A stretch of 64,000 bases of DNA from Rhipidocladum racemiflorum (Eukaryota > Streptophyta > Magnoliopsida > Poales > Poaceae). The position numbers and the translations under genes were made by a program. The notes beneath the pieces were generated by a model. The model made no database searches. It was not told the origin of the DNA and saw only the letters and a program-made list of their open reading frames with translations. This document shows, piece by piece, positions 1 through 9,828 of the stretch (position 1 is its first letter; the number at the start of each line of letters is the position of its first letter). The stretch spans positions 1,240,001 through 1,304,000 of the forward strand of contig JAYEVF010000026.1 in the NCBI GenBank assembly GCA_036346355.1. The letters are read 5' to 3'.

Positions 1-2
1 CC

Positions 3-224
3 GTTCCGCTTCTCTCGGGTGGAGCTGACAGGATCAAAGCTTATGCAAAGGAGTCGGCGACCATGAGTGCGAACCAGGCGTTGGCGGTGATCAAATCTCA
101 CTATCCAAGGGTTGACCTTGAAGCTGTCAAAGAGGGTTTCGCCTGTGATGAAGACAAAGCCAACGCACTGCTCGAAGAGGTCTCCGGTACATCGCAGACC
201 TTGTTAGAGAATCTTGAATTTTGA
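3..224 (+). CDS. C-terminal end of large antisense gene of Tat-1 (coiled-coil protein), partial
   Basis: An open frame enters from the left edge and ends at a TGA at 222. It is antisense to the Tat-1 gag-pol. The last part carries a segment with YPRVDLEAV. This aligns by eye with the end of the equivalent gene in Tat-2, where the segment with YYDGIDL lies just before and after position 30576. Both tails continue with an acidic stretch before the stop. I therefore read this as the final exon of the same multi-exon antisense gene. Its function is unknown. Only about 73 codons are inside the window, so no start or domain can be given. Confidence 0.6.
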   Translation, partial: VPLLSGGADRIKAYAKESATMSANQALAVIKSHYPRVDLEAVKEGFACDEDKANALLEEVSGTSQTLLENLEF

Positions 225-330
225 CTTTGATGTACCCCTTCGTTTTCAGATGTCGACTCTTGTGTGAGGCGTTGTTCGAAGTTTTCATATGACTTGCCTC
301 ATTTGTACTTTGTTGGGTTAAATTGCTTTT

Positions 331-522
331 GCTACCCTTCTGGCCGAGTGGTTCTGCCCTCGAGTGTCGGGACTTTGAGTGGCACTCGGGACATCATTTG
401 CTACCCTTCTGGCCGAGTGGTTCAGCCCTCGAGCGTCGGGACTTAGTTTGTGACCTCGCCACCGGCACGCTTTTCCAAGTGGCTGGTGTCCAAAATGTCC
501 TCGCCCTCGAGCGTCGGGAACC
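331..522 (+). repeat. 69-base tandem repeat, about 2.3 copies
   Basis: A unit starting GCTACCCTTCTGGCCGAGTGG begins at 331 and again at 400. The second half of the unit (CCCTCGAGCGTCGGGA) recurs once more at about 503. It lies between the two antisense ORFs of Tat-1. Bases 225-926 otherwise hold no gene that I can support. Confidence 0.75.
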
Positions 523-795
523 ACGTTGCGGCCTCCTAGCTGAGTGGTTTAGCCCCCAAGCTCACGTGGTCACCTTCCGCTTAATTGGGCCCACTCCGCG
601 GGAAGGCCAACTTAAGTTGAACCGCGCCTGACACGTGCCTGGCGATATGTCCCTTCGTTCAGTTCAGATTACGTCAGAACGGCACCTGACACATGTTGAT
701 CTTCTTTGTGCTTCGAGGACATTGGCAGCATCGCGGCGTCGCTTCGTCTTCTGTGTCTTTAAATGGCGTCGCTTGACTCCGGAGCCATGCACAGC

Positions 796-805
796 CTATA
801 AATGG
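796..805 (+). promoter_or_regulatory. TATA-like box upstream of small antisense ORF of Tat-1
   Basis: CTATAAATGG on the plus strand, about 122 bases upstream of the ATG at 927. Spacing and strand fit a promoter for the small antisense ORF. It is antisense to the retrotransposon's own transcript. No experimental support is available. Confidence 0.5.
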
Positions 806-926
806 GACATCACCGCTCTTGAGCGATCGTCCCTCTCTTCGAGTCTCCTTCCCCTCCTTCCTCCCAGCTTTCCTCCATGTCTAACACGAGGAGGTTTGTT
901 GGCCCCTACGCGGCATTTTTTCGCCA

Positions 927-1310
927 ATGTTCTTCGGATCGCTTCCACACCGGGAGGAGGCGGAGTCCTGGGAGGAACACGACTTCGCCGTTCTGGAGGC
1001 GGAAGAAGAGGACGGGGCCGCCAGGGACGCCGCCGCCGTGGCCGCCTTGCTGGAGGTGGCCCTGGGGCTCCACGAGGTGGCCGAGATTATCACAGAGATG
1101 GTCGGGCGCGAACGCCGCGATGACCTAGCCGTTAGGGCTCTCGTCCGCCTTATACCACCCCTTTGGGTGGTTGAGGACGAGATCCTGGCGGCACTGGGTC
1201 GCGAGCACCGCTGCCTGACTAACGACTCCCGCCCCGGCCTCCCAATGGCAAAGACTCAGCAGCAGAAGAAGCAACTCCAGCTCCACCAAAGAAGACCACC
1301 AAAGCTGTAG
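927..1310 (+). CDS. Small antisense ORF of Tat-1 (127 aa, function unknown)
   Basis: Acidic N-terminal half (runs such as EAEEED), then an alpha-helical region ending with IPPLWVVEDEILAALGREHR and a basic Gln/Lys-rich tail. The helical part matches small ORFs in the same position in Tat-2 (29478-29723) and Tat-3 (53466-53810). The shared pattern is a hydrophobic segment, then [VI]-P-x-L, then about six residues, then a helix with A-[LV]-x-R. It lies antisense to and downstream of the integrase gene of Tat-1 and has its own TATA-like box. I do not recognise the family and give no function. Conservation in three divergent elements argues that it is a real protein. Confidence 0.65.
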   Translation: MFFGSLPHREEAESWEEHDFAVLEAEEEDGAARDAAAVAALLEVALGLHEVAEIITEMVGRERRDDLAVRALVRLIPPLWVVEDEILAALGREHRCLTNDSRPGLPMAKTQQQKKQLQLHQRRPPKL

Positions 1311-1794
1311 CAAGATCGGCGGCAGGAGCCACCCTTCTTTTTTTTTAATACGGGAAAATGAAAAAAGTTAGTAATGTAAATTATTGTCGTTATGGAATAC
1401 TAATCGGCACTCTTTTGCTCCTCTAAGTTTGATCATTTTTCTTTGAGTAGTTTACACTAGTCGACAGCCCCAGCTCCTGCAGCGAGGTGCTGGAAGGCCG
1501 AATTTTCATCGACTACAGTCTAGTGACCCCGATCTCTGTTCAACGAAATTCCTGGAGTATCGATCGTTATTCCGGAGTGGTTGGTAGGTTCTTTTAGCTT
1601 AGTCTTTTCTAACTCGTGCGCTAGTACAGACGTTCGGATATTGCCGCTTGATGTGATCTCATATCGAACGTGCATCTTAGTGTATTCTGTATCGGCACTG
1701 CTCGGATCAGATGATACGCTAGTAGGGTGATAACCACTCGGGATTAATCGGGTCACTAGTCAAAACTGATCAAAGTACTAGACAATCGGGAGCT
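1311..1794. other. Noncoding spacer between Tat-1 small antisense ORF and integrase end
   Basis: T-rich stretch at about 1336-1346, then AT-rich and mixed sequence. It would carry the 3' end of the antisense transcript on the plus strand and the 3' untranslated part of pol on the minus strand. I see no gene. Confidence 0.5.
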
Positions 1795-2962
1795 TTATTT
1801 AATGCATGGGAGCGAGATACATAACTTATGCGTAGAAGCGACGCAGCTGTTCGGCGTTTCAAGTATTTGCCAGGACCTTGCCATCTTCCCGTTTAAGTCG
1901 ATAGGCACCCGGCCGGACCATCTCCTCCACAATGTACGGACCTTCCCAAATTGGAGAGAGCTTGTGCTCACTTTTCTGGTTCCTCCTGAGGACCAGATCT
2001 CCTTTTGAAAAGGCTCTACTTCTGACATTGCGAGAATGGTAACGCCGAAGTCCCTGGAGGTACTTGACCAACTGGATGGCTGCAACGTTTCGAGCCTCCT
2101 CGAGTTGATCAAGCTCTACCATTCGGCTCCCCTCGGACTCGGCTTCCTTGTAATTCCGAACCCTCGTGGATTCGAATTCTAGTTCAGTCGGCAGAACCGC
2201 CTCTGCACCGTAAACTAGGAAAAAGGGAGTTTGCCCAGTTGCCCGGCTGGGAGTGGTTCTGAGTCCCTAGAGTACCGACGGTAACTCTTTCACCCATCGG
2301 GCAACGTATGGTTGGAGGCGATCGAAGACCCTGGCCTTGAGGCCCTGGAGGACTAAGCCATTAGCCCGCTCCACCTGCCCATTGCTTCGTGGATGAGCTA
2401 CTGAGGCGAAGCAAATCTTGATTCCGACGCCTTTGCACCACTCTTGAAATTCTTCACTCCTGAATTGGGTACCGTTGTCTGTAATGATCCGGTTGGGAAC
2501 TCCGAATCTGACCACGATATCCTGGAAGAACTCCTTGGCCTTAAGCGCAGTGATCGTGGCGACTGGTTTAGCTTCGATCCACTTGGTGAACTTGTCAATG
2601 GCTACGAAAAGGTAGGCGAAACTACCTTGCGCCTTCTTGAGTGGGCCGACTAAGTCGAGCCCCCAGACCGCAAAGGGCCAAGAGATGGGGATAGTTTACA
2701 GCTCCTGTGCCGACAAGTGTGTCTGCCTTGCATAGAACTGGCAGCCCTCGCAAGTTCGAACGATCTCCATAGCATCCGTCACCGCCGTAGGCCAAAAGAA
2801 GCCCTGGCGGTAGGCTTTCCCAACCAAGGCGCTTGACGCCGCGTGATGGCCGCACATCCCCGAGTGGATTTCTTTGAGCAGGTCTCTTCCCACTTGTTCC
2901 GAAATGCACCACCTGAGGACACCTGAGGTGCTCTTCCGAAAGAGCTCCTCGCCAATCACCAC
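1795..2962 (-). pseudogene. Tat-1 integrase (zinc finger, core, C-terminal domain), broken
   Basis: Starts near 2962 with an HHCC zinc-finger region (GHHAASSALV, then CEGCQFYARQTH). The catalytic core follows at about 2655-2267, with IDKFTKW, the second Asp in ITDNGTQF and the Glu in GQVERANG. The C-terminal part at 2122-1859 has KGDLVLRR and LSPIWEGPYIV, the usual GPF/Y-type module. A stop at 2267 and frame changes near 2700 and 2120 break it. Integrase would insert the cDNA into the genome. No chromodomain is seen, as expected for Tat. Confidence 0.85.
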
Positions 2963-3530
2963 ATAGGATTTGGCTTGTCGGGAGATGCGCTCGGCCAGAG
3001 CGGTTGCCTCTTGAAGTTTGTCCTTAGGAGATAATCTAGATATGGGGCCGTCCAGTCGGGGTTAATGAGCAGGACTCCAGTCTTAGGATCCTTACTTGGC
3101 TCCCGTCGTTTTGCAACGGTTGGTTCGTAAAGATCCTGGACGAAGATACCACTCGGGACCTCTGCCCGAGTGGGTCCCATTTTAGCCAACTCGTCGGCTG
3201 CTTCATTATTGCGGCGGAGGACATGGACCAGCTCCAGACCGTCAAACTTGCCTTCCAATTCTCGGACTTGCTGGCAATACGCCGTCATAGTCTGATCGAC
3301 GCACGACCAGTTCTTCAGACTTGGCTCACCACCAATCGAGTCACCGCGAACCGCCGATCGTCGGATTCGAGCGATGTGGCGATGCTGGCTCCGTGGACGA
3401 GCACCTCGTACTCTGCGGCATTGTTCGAGGCCGAAGTGAATCCGAAGGGCGATTTCAACCTATTGCCTTTCGGGCGACGAGGAGAATTTCCCGCCGGCCC
3501 GCCGAGCATGAGAGATCCATCGAAGTGCAT
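2962..3530 (-). pseudogene. Tat-1 second (archaeal-type) RNase H
   Basis: Begins near 3530 with HFDGSLMLGGPAG, then NNAAEYEVLVHG, and ends with LVHVLRRNNEAADELAKMG. These are the Asp, Glu and final His/Asp regions of the second RNase H that Tat elements carry between the ordinary RNase H and integrase. The middle is frame-shifted around 3320. The domain would degrade the RNA strand of the RNA-DNA hybrid. Confidence 0.8.
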
Positions 3531-3717
3531 GGTCCAATACTCGCTCTTCTTTCATGCGGGAGCACGGGATTCACCCACTGGCCGTAAAGTCGGCCAAAGC
3601 CTGGGACTTGACAATGTGCGCGGCTTGAACGAGATGTCGAAGGCTCCAAGCTCGGCCGCCCACTTTGAGATTCTCCTAGCTTCTCGATTATGGAGGACCT
3701 CTCCCACGGGAAATAAG

Positions 3718-4883
3718 TCACTCATCAAATCGAGTGCCCTTGGAAATAATGCTTGACTTCCGCGATGAGATCAAAATTGCATAACAGCGACTTCGAACTT
3801 GAGGATATCGCGTCTTGGATTCGCCAAGATTACCGACAAAATAAACCGAGCGTTGTATGCCGTAGCGGTGTCCAGACTCTTCCCGCTCCACAACTATCGC
3901 GGCACTGACTACATGAGTTGTTGCCGCTATGTAAAGCAGGAGAAGTTCACCTGGCACCGGCGAGACTAGGATTGGAGGGGTGGAGAGGAACACCTTGAGT
4001 TCTTCGAAGGCTTGCTGTGCCTCTGCCGTCCATTCAAAATGGTCCTGCTTCTTGAGGAGCTTGAAGAAAGGCATCCCCCGAACCCCCAATCGGGAGATAA
4101 ACCTGCCAAGCGCTACCATGCAGCCAGTAAGTTTTTGAACATCTTTCTGGCTGGTAGGTGGGGCCATCCTCATGATGGCCCCGATTTTCTCCGGGTTTGG
4201 CTCGATCCCGCGATGAGAGACAATGAACCCGAGTAGTTTCCCGGAAGAAACTCCGAAAACGCACTTCTCAGGGTTTAGCCTCATCCGGAACGCCCTTAGA
4301 CTTGCGAACGTCTCGGCCAGATCGGAGGTGAGACTGTCCTTGGTCTACGTTTTAACCACTACATCATCCACATATGCCTCTACGTTGCGTCCGAGCTGAT
4401 GGTGAAAACACCACATCGCTACCGATAAGTTGCGCCACGTTTTAGCCCAAACGGCATGGTGACATAGCAATATGCTCGAATGGAGTGATAAACGAAGTCT
4501 TCTCGCAATCCTCTTCTCGGCCGAATTTGGTGATAGCCTGAGTAGGCGCCCGTAAAATCGAGTAGTTGAGACCCAAAGAAGGAGTCCACCACTTGATCGA
4601 TGCGGGGCAGACCAAAGGGATCTTTCGGGCAAGCCTTGTTGAGGTCGGTATAGTCAACACACATGCGCCAACTTTTATTCTTCTTTTGAACGAGTACAGG
4701 GTTTGCCAACCAGTCGGGATGATACACTTCTTTGATAAAACCTGCGGCTAGCAGCTTTGTGATCTCCTCCCTGATGGTCTCTCGGTGGTCTTGGGCGAAT
4801 CGTCGTAACCTTTGCTTGACCGGCTTGACCGATTCATTTACGTTCAGCGCGTGCTCGATCACCTCCTTGGGGACTCCGGGCAT
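3718..4883 (-). pseudogene. Tat-1 reverse transcriptase and first RNase H, broken
   Basis: From 4883 the frame gives AGFIKEVYHPDWLANPV, RMCVDYTDLNKACPKD and FGLPRIDQVVD. The polymerase active site YVDDVVVKT is in another frame at about 4350-4376. The thumb and RNase H start (KCVFGV, LGFIVSHRGIEPNP, FEWTAEAQQAFEELK) run from 4284 down to about 3720. At least three indels separate these parts. The RT is in the same frame as the gag-protease ORF and is separated from it by a single TAG at 4947-4949. Confidence 0.88.
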
Positions 4884-4946
4884 GTCCGACGGCTTCCAGG
4901 CAAAGACGTCTTTGTTTGCCCGTAGAAAGGTGACGAGCGCGTCCTC

Positions 4947-6791
4947 CTATTTCTCTCTGAGTCCTGTCCCGATCAAGGCCGTTTGAGCCAAATCGGACGG
5001 GTCGAGGGTAATTCTCTTGGTATCTTCTTTGGGACCAATCCCAGGGTTCGGCGCTTTGCGGGCAGGGACGCTTCCTTCCGGCTTGTCGGAATCCGCCTCT
5101 TGCCGAATCCTCTCCCGACCCGCTCGCGCCTCCAGGGACTCGGCCATCTCACAGCTCTCCCTGTCACAGGAAAAAGACTGCCTGATATCACCGCGTAAAG
5201 CGATAATACCACTCGGCCCTGGCATTTTCAGTGTTAGGTACGCATAGTGGGGCACTGCCATGAACTTGGCTAGCTCTGGTCTCCCCAAGATGGCATGATA
5301 TGCTGTCGCGAAATCAGCCACCTCGAAGCCAAGGTTCTCTGTCCGGTAATTTTCTCTTGCACCGAAAGTGACCGGCAGAGTGATTTGTCTGAGTGGTGTC
5401 GCGGACGTTACGGGTATGACACCGTGAAAAGGCGACGACCCGCGCTTAAGCTCCGACCGTGGAATTCCCATGTCGTCAAGAGTTTTGACAAAGAGGACAT
5501 TCAGCCCACTCCCACCGTCAATCAATACCCTCTTGAGCTTGATGCCGCGGACAACGGGCGCCAAGACAAGCGGATATCTTCCGGGGAATGGGACTCGATT
5601 TGGGTGATCCGAGCGGTCGTAAGTTATCGCGTCCTCGGACCACCGTACGTACTGGGGGGTCTCCGGCTCTATTGCGTTGATGTCTCGGGCGGTAAGCTTT
5701 TGCTTCCGCTTGGACTCATACACAGCCGAACCCCCGAATATGTAATTAAGCTCGAGATCAACTTCCTGATAGTCTTCCTCGGCCTCGGGGGGAGGTGGCT
5801 TGGCGGCATGTCCACTCGGACCTTGTCCAGCCTGCTTCTTGCTCTCCCGAGCAAATCTCTTCAAAATGAAGCAGTCCTTGGCTGCATGTCTCCCCTTTGG
5901 ATGGAAGGGGCAAAGCGAGTTCATCACCTTGTCATACCCGTCCTCTTTGAGGGCGCGAGGGTGAGTAGGTTCAGCGACTGCCACTAGCTCTTCACCCTTG
6001 TGCTTCTTTTCCTTCCGCCGGGAGGGCTCGACCTGATCCTTCCCCTCGTCATGCCGTTCCGCCAAGGCCTCGGAGGCTGAAGCGTAGCGGTCCGCTAGGG
6101 CGAACAGTTCACGAACCGACATCGGTGGCTTTCGAGACATCTTCTTGATGAGATCAGGTTCGCTGACTCCCTTCTGGAAGGCAGCTATCACAACCGCATC
6201 CGTGACATCCCGAACAGTGCTTTTCCTGTGCATGAAGCGCTTGACGAACTCCCGCAGGGACTCATTCCTCTTTTGGTGCAGCTGATAGAGGTCCCAAGGG
6301 GTGCCCGGGCACTCGTAAGTGCCTTGGAAGTTTGAAATAATTTGCTCACACAGATCTCCCCAGGAATCTATAGAGTTCGCTGGGAGTCCAGTGAGCCAAG
6401 CTTGGCCCAGGGGCGAGAGGGTAACCGGTAAGTAATTTGCCATTACTTTCTGATCCCCCCCGGCAGCCCTAACCGCCAGAGCATACACCTGTAACCAAGC
6501 CTCCGGGTCCCTCTCACCGTCAAACCTGGTGATGCCCTTGGGATTGAACCCATCAGGCCAAACCACTCGGCGTAGGTGAGGGGTAAACGCGCGAACCCCT
6601 TCTATGACCCCGCGGCAACCCCCGGGCGGTGACCGGCGTGGAGGGGATCGCACTTGGCGTGCTTCACGATCTCGCGGAAGGATGCCGTAACGTTCATACT
6701 CGTCGGCATGATGGTGTTGCTCCTCCCTTTCTCGGTCGCGGTGCCTGGCGTCGAGGTCGGAACGGAGGTCGCGGCTGAGGCTGTGTCGCAA
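4947..6791 (-). CDS. gag: Tat-1 gag-protease, long open frame (614 aa)
   Basis: Basic Arg/Glu-rich start, then a retrotransposon gag domain at about residues 70-220 (FDGERDPEAWLQVYALAVRA, LREFVKRFM). A Cys/His motif CPFHPKGRHAAKDC follows near residue 300. The aspartic protease is at about residues 420-520, with active-site region VLIDGGSGLNVLF, the DGGS form common in Tat elements, and AILGRPELAKF. Gag packages the RNA and protease cuts the polyprotein. The frame ends at TAG (4947) and continues open beyond it into RT. The true gag start lies further upstream in another frame (see 6602-7636). Confidence 0.9.
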   Translation of the reverse strand: MRHSLSRDLRSDLDARHRDREREEQHHHADEYERYGILPRDREARQVRSPPRRSPPGGCRGVIEGVRAFTPHLRRVVWPDGFNPKGITRFDGERDPEAWLQVYALAVRAAGGDQKVMANYLPVTLSPLGQAWLTGLPANSIDSWGDLCEQIISNFQGTYECPGTPWDLYQLHQKRNESLREFVKRFMHRKSTVRDVTDAVVIAAFQKGVSEPDLIKKMSRKPPMSVRELFALADRYASASEALAERHDEGKDQVEPSRRKEKKHKGEELVAVAEPTHPRALKEDGYDKVMNSLCPFHPKGRHAAKDCFILKRFARESKKQAGQGPSGHAAKPPPPEAEEDYQEVDLELNYIFGGSAVYESKRKQKLTARDINAIEPETPQYVRWSEDAITYDRSDHPNRVPFPGRYPLVLAPVVRGIKLKRVLIDGGSGLNVLFVKTLDDMGIPRSELKRGSSPFHGVIPVTSATPLRQITLPVTFGARENYRTENLGFEVADFATAYHAILGRPELAKFMAVPHYAYLTLKMPGPSGIIALRGDIRQSFSCDRESCEMAESLEARAGRERIRQEADSDKPEGSVPARKAPNPGIGPKEDTKRITLDPSDLAQTALIGTGLREK

Positions 6792-7636
6792 GTCGTCTCC
6801 GCGGGGAGGAACATGACGTCCCTGGCGGGGCTTCGACCGACCGATGGCCGCCGTCTGGTCCTCGCCGGACCACGTGACCGCTCCTTTGCCGGCTGGTCGG
6901 TCTGGGCCTGCTGGATCGCTGCCGCCGTCACCATAGCCTTTACTTGGGCCACGATCGGGGCGGCTGGATCACCCACCCCCAGCATAGGGCTCAAGGTATC
7001 CAGGAGTGTCTTGGAGGTGACGATATTCTGCTTTGGAGTACGGAAGACCGCTTGGTCCCCCATCTTGGCTTGCAGAATGTCTTCATTGACACCACAGGCG
7101 CGGTCCCGCAGAGCACGGGCCCTCGCATCCGGTTCTGTTGTTCGGCTACCTTCCAAGTCGGCGGCGGCCGAAGTGTCGAGGCGTTGCTGCGAGTCTGCCC
7201 GCGAGCCCTCGATTACGCAGACTCTACGGAAATTCCAGCAACTCTCTAGGCTTTCTTCTGACTCGGCCGGTGAGCTGGGCGAGCCTAAAGAGGATAGCTC
7301 CAGGCGCTCAGAAGTGCCGAGTGGTTTGGCAGTGAGAACTCCCACCATTCATGTATTGGCGCCCATGATTCCGACTCCCTGGCGGGACCGGACCTTCGGT
7401 CCCCTACTCAGTGCTTTAGAGCACGAGATAGGGGGACCTCTCGATCGGCGCGGAAGTCGTGACGATGGCTCGCCGGAGACCTCGCCGAGCTGCAGCGCGG
7501 CCTCCTCAGAGAGGGAAAGGTTCCCGAGGCTGTTGGAGATGAAGGTCAGGCTTCCGAAGCGGAAAACCTGACCCGGGAAGAAGACTGTGGAGACTCCGCT
7601 CGTCGCAGCCATCAAGCTCGATGAAGATCTTGACAC
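6602..7636 (-). pseudogene. Tat-1 gag N-terminal region, frame-shifted and with one stop
   Basis: Two ORFs in the same frame (7636-7349 and 7348-6602) are joined across a TGA at 7349-7351. They are rich in Ser, Arg and Ala and reach to just behind the primer site, where Tat gag proteins begin. A shift of frame is needed between about 6800 and 6600 to enter the long gag-protease ORF. The overlapping plus-strand ORF of 305 codons is a shadow. Confidence 0.6.
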
Positions 7637-7640
7637 AACC

Positions 7641-7659
7641 CCCTACCTGGCGCGCCAAC
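7641..7659 (-). other. Primer binding site of Tat-1
   Basis: On the minus strand, directly after the LTR end ...CGACA, the sequence reads GTTGGCGCGCCAGGTAGGG. The equivalent site of Tat-2 (12339-12359) is GTTGGTGCGCCAGGTAGGG. I have not assigned the tRNA. Confidence 0.75.
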
Positions 7660-8323
7660 TGTCGACGATCGGTTTCGCCGGTAATGAGATTTGTGATTCT
7701 AGGGGATTCGTGCGGGATCAGAGCTAGATGGTAACACAGGATGCGAGGGCGATCTCTTTTTTAGACAGGTTTGGGCTCTCACGGAGGAGATAATACCCTA
7801 GTCCTGTGTTCTTGGATATATGAGCGTGATCTCTTTTTTCTTCCCCCCTTTTAGGAGTGTTCGCCCCCTTTATATACTAGGGGAAGGATATGCCACAAAA
7901 TGGGCGCCACCTGGCCCTGAACATGGTGGCTTCATGAGTACGTACTTTGTCTCTTATTGACTGGGCCCCACTATGTCCAGGGGATGCGGTCGTGCCTTCC
8001 CCGACCCGCGCCTGCCACTCCGCCAGGTTCCGGCGCCTGCAGGCTCTGCCGATGTCAGGCCGCATGCTTCGCTTTTGACGGGTTGTTTGGGCGTGGCACG
8101 AAGCTTCGCTGAAGGATCTGCGAGCTGTCTTGGGGAAGAAGTCGGGCCATCCCCCGGGCCCATCATGGCGCTTCTAGGCTCTGGGCCTACTGCTCCGCCT
8201 TCGGCCCAGTCGGGTGTAGGCCCCACTTGCGGGACCCCCATCTCAGGCATCCCACACCACCCTTCGAGTGTACCGGATGGCCCCCAACCCCTCCTCGGCT
8301 CTTTCTGAACGACCAAGATGGCA
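7660..8323 (-). repeat. 5' LTR of Tat-1
   Basis: Begins on the plus strand with TGTCGACGATCGG next to the primer site. The plus-strand CTTTATATACT at 7869-7879 is a TATA box for minus-strand transcription (AGTATATAAAG). The outer edge is not fixed. TGGCA at 8319-8323 is one candidate end and position 8341 is another. Confidence 0.65.
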
Positions 8324-8635
8324 ATGAGGGGTGAACGATCAATAAATAATATTTTTTCCGAAAAGATTCAACAAAAACCTCTCTTGATCAATAAAGCACA
8401 GAAAAATAATTTTTTGGAAAAATTCAGCTCTAGGGGTACTACCGTAGTTAAACAGGTTGTAGTACTGAATGAACAGCACATGCATATGTCTCCCTATGCA
8501 CGGCTGCCGCAATCTTGAGGGCCTCACAGGAAACGTAAGGAGCATTTCTAATCCTAACAACATGGGCATCTAGCTTATTCCCTTTGAACCATCGATTGCT
8601 TGGCTTGGCAATTTGGGGAGTTGGCCCTTAGGAAC
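8324..8635. other. AT-rich spacer between Tat-1 LTR and the next LTR
   Basis: No gene seen. It has a poly-purine-like stretch just before 8636 (TTGGGGAGTTGGCCCTTAGGAAC). This might be the 3' end of the internal region of the element whose LTR starts at 8636, but I cannot show that. Confidence 0.4.
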
Positions 8636-9410
8636 TGAAAGTCCATGTAGAGATCTACCTATTTTGGTGATGAGTAATTGATTGTATTTGAGCATGTGGT
8701 ACTCAAGGTTGAGTTTGATTTGAATTGTATTTCAATTTTGAAGCAATTTGAGAGTTGTCAGCCTCAGGTGATACTACTGGCCTTAGACGGTGGTAGTATA
8801 GGCCGAGCCGTACTACCGAGCTTAGGAGTAGTAGTTATTTACCAAAGAGGTTCTCTTGAGGATTTTATGCACGGCGGTACTACTGGCCATGTGAGAGTCG
8901 TAGTATCGGACTTACAGTACTACCACCCTCAGGTTGGTGGTAGTATTGGGTTTGCTAGGAAATTGGGGTGATTTCTTTGGCATTTTAAGATGTTTATTGA
9001 ATATCATCATGGGCATTGCTATGTGATGTATTTCCTTTGTCTATGATGGTTGAGCTAGGTCCTGGTGAGGTAGAGGAGACAGAGACTAGGCTAGGAGGGC
9101 TGAGGTCTAGATGATCTAGTAGCGCTAAAGATGACCAAGGCTAGGAGTCATTGCAAGCCGAGAAAACAAGTGGATGGCTGGGATGCCAACTTGAGCTCAA
9201 CTCAGGAAAAAGAGGATCATTAGATCAAATTTCATGGATGGAGTACGGTCAAGTTAGCTTAGTGTATAAAATCTATTTATGTGTGGGTTTCGGGTTAGCC
9301 CGTGTATGAGTGAGTGAGTCAATCCCAACCCTTGGAGAGGTTCCTTATGGAAGAAGGAAGCCATCCAAGGTTGGAGATTGACTCCATTGTGCTATAAATA
9401 GAGGGGTGGG
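8636..9410 (+). repeat. Left half of an older LTR, split by Tat-2
   Basis: Starts TGAAAGTCCATGTAGAGATC...TTTTGGTGATGAG, resembling the start of the SIRE-type LTR at 12420 (TGAAAGTGCATCTAGGCC...TTTTGGTGATTAA). It carries several copies of a TACTACC/GGTAGTA motif (8765-8945) and a TATA box CTATAAATAG at 9392-9401. It stops exactly where Tat-2 begins. The sequence should resume at 48559. Confidence 0.5.
9406..9410. repeat. Target-site duplication of Tat-2, left copy (GTGGG)
   Basis: GTGGG directly before the Tat-2 5' LTR. The same five bases follow the 3' LTR at 48554-48558. Confidence 0.9.
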
Positions 9411-9828
9411 TGACGAGTACACATACCATCGGTACCCCCATCAGCCCGGAACCACGAACGGGCTAACCTCTTTTTGGAAGTCCAGCTCTGGTAAAGGGCC
9501 CGTGGGCCATAAAAAGGGGTCCTGGCCCAGATTTGGACCAGCTCCGGACGACCAGTGGGCTCCACCCTTAGGTCGAACCGTGCAGGTTAACTCCGCCCGG
9601 CGATCGGGGTCGAGCCGAAGCGCCACCGGTGCCAACTGCCCTGGTGTAAGCGTCCGTGATGTCCGCACCAGGGTAGGTGGTCCCTTCCCGGGGATGTCAG
9701 AGGATTCGCCAAGAAGTCAAGCCCCGGTCCCGTCATCCTGACACATCGTGGAGGAGAGCGCACCCTCCCGAGGCCACGCTGAAGTCAAATGCAATTGATT
9801 GCCGGAGCTGACGGCCATACGAAGCAGT

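Larger units (their letters stand above)
1..8323 (-). mobile_element. Tat-1: Ty3/gypsy Tat-lineage retrotransposon, 5' part, minus strand
   Basis: Read on the minus strand from right to left, the order is 5' LTR, primer site, gag, protease, RT, RNase H, a second archaeal-type RNase H, integrase, then two ORFs on the opposite strand. A second RNase H plus antisense ORFs between integrase and the 3' LTR is the hallmark of the Tat lineage (Retand, Grande and RIRE2 relatives). The 3' LTR and most of the large antisense gene lie left of the window. The gag-protease frame is long and open, but RT and RNase H are broken by indels. The right LTR edge near 8323 is a guess from a terminal CA, because the partner LTR and target-site duplication are not visible. 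Confidence 0.85.

Noticed and set aside
6654..7571. 305-codon plus-strand ORF over the Tat-1 gag start
   Set aside because: It is the mirror of GC-rich gag coding sequence on the minus strand, has no motif, and is not in the place of the antisense genes of the other Tat elements.
8324..8635. Possible host gene fragment or MITE
   Set aside because: No ORF, no terminal inverted repeats and no target duplication that I can find by eye.
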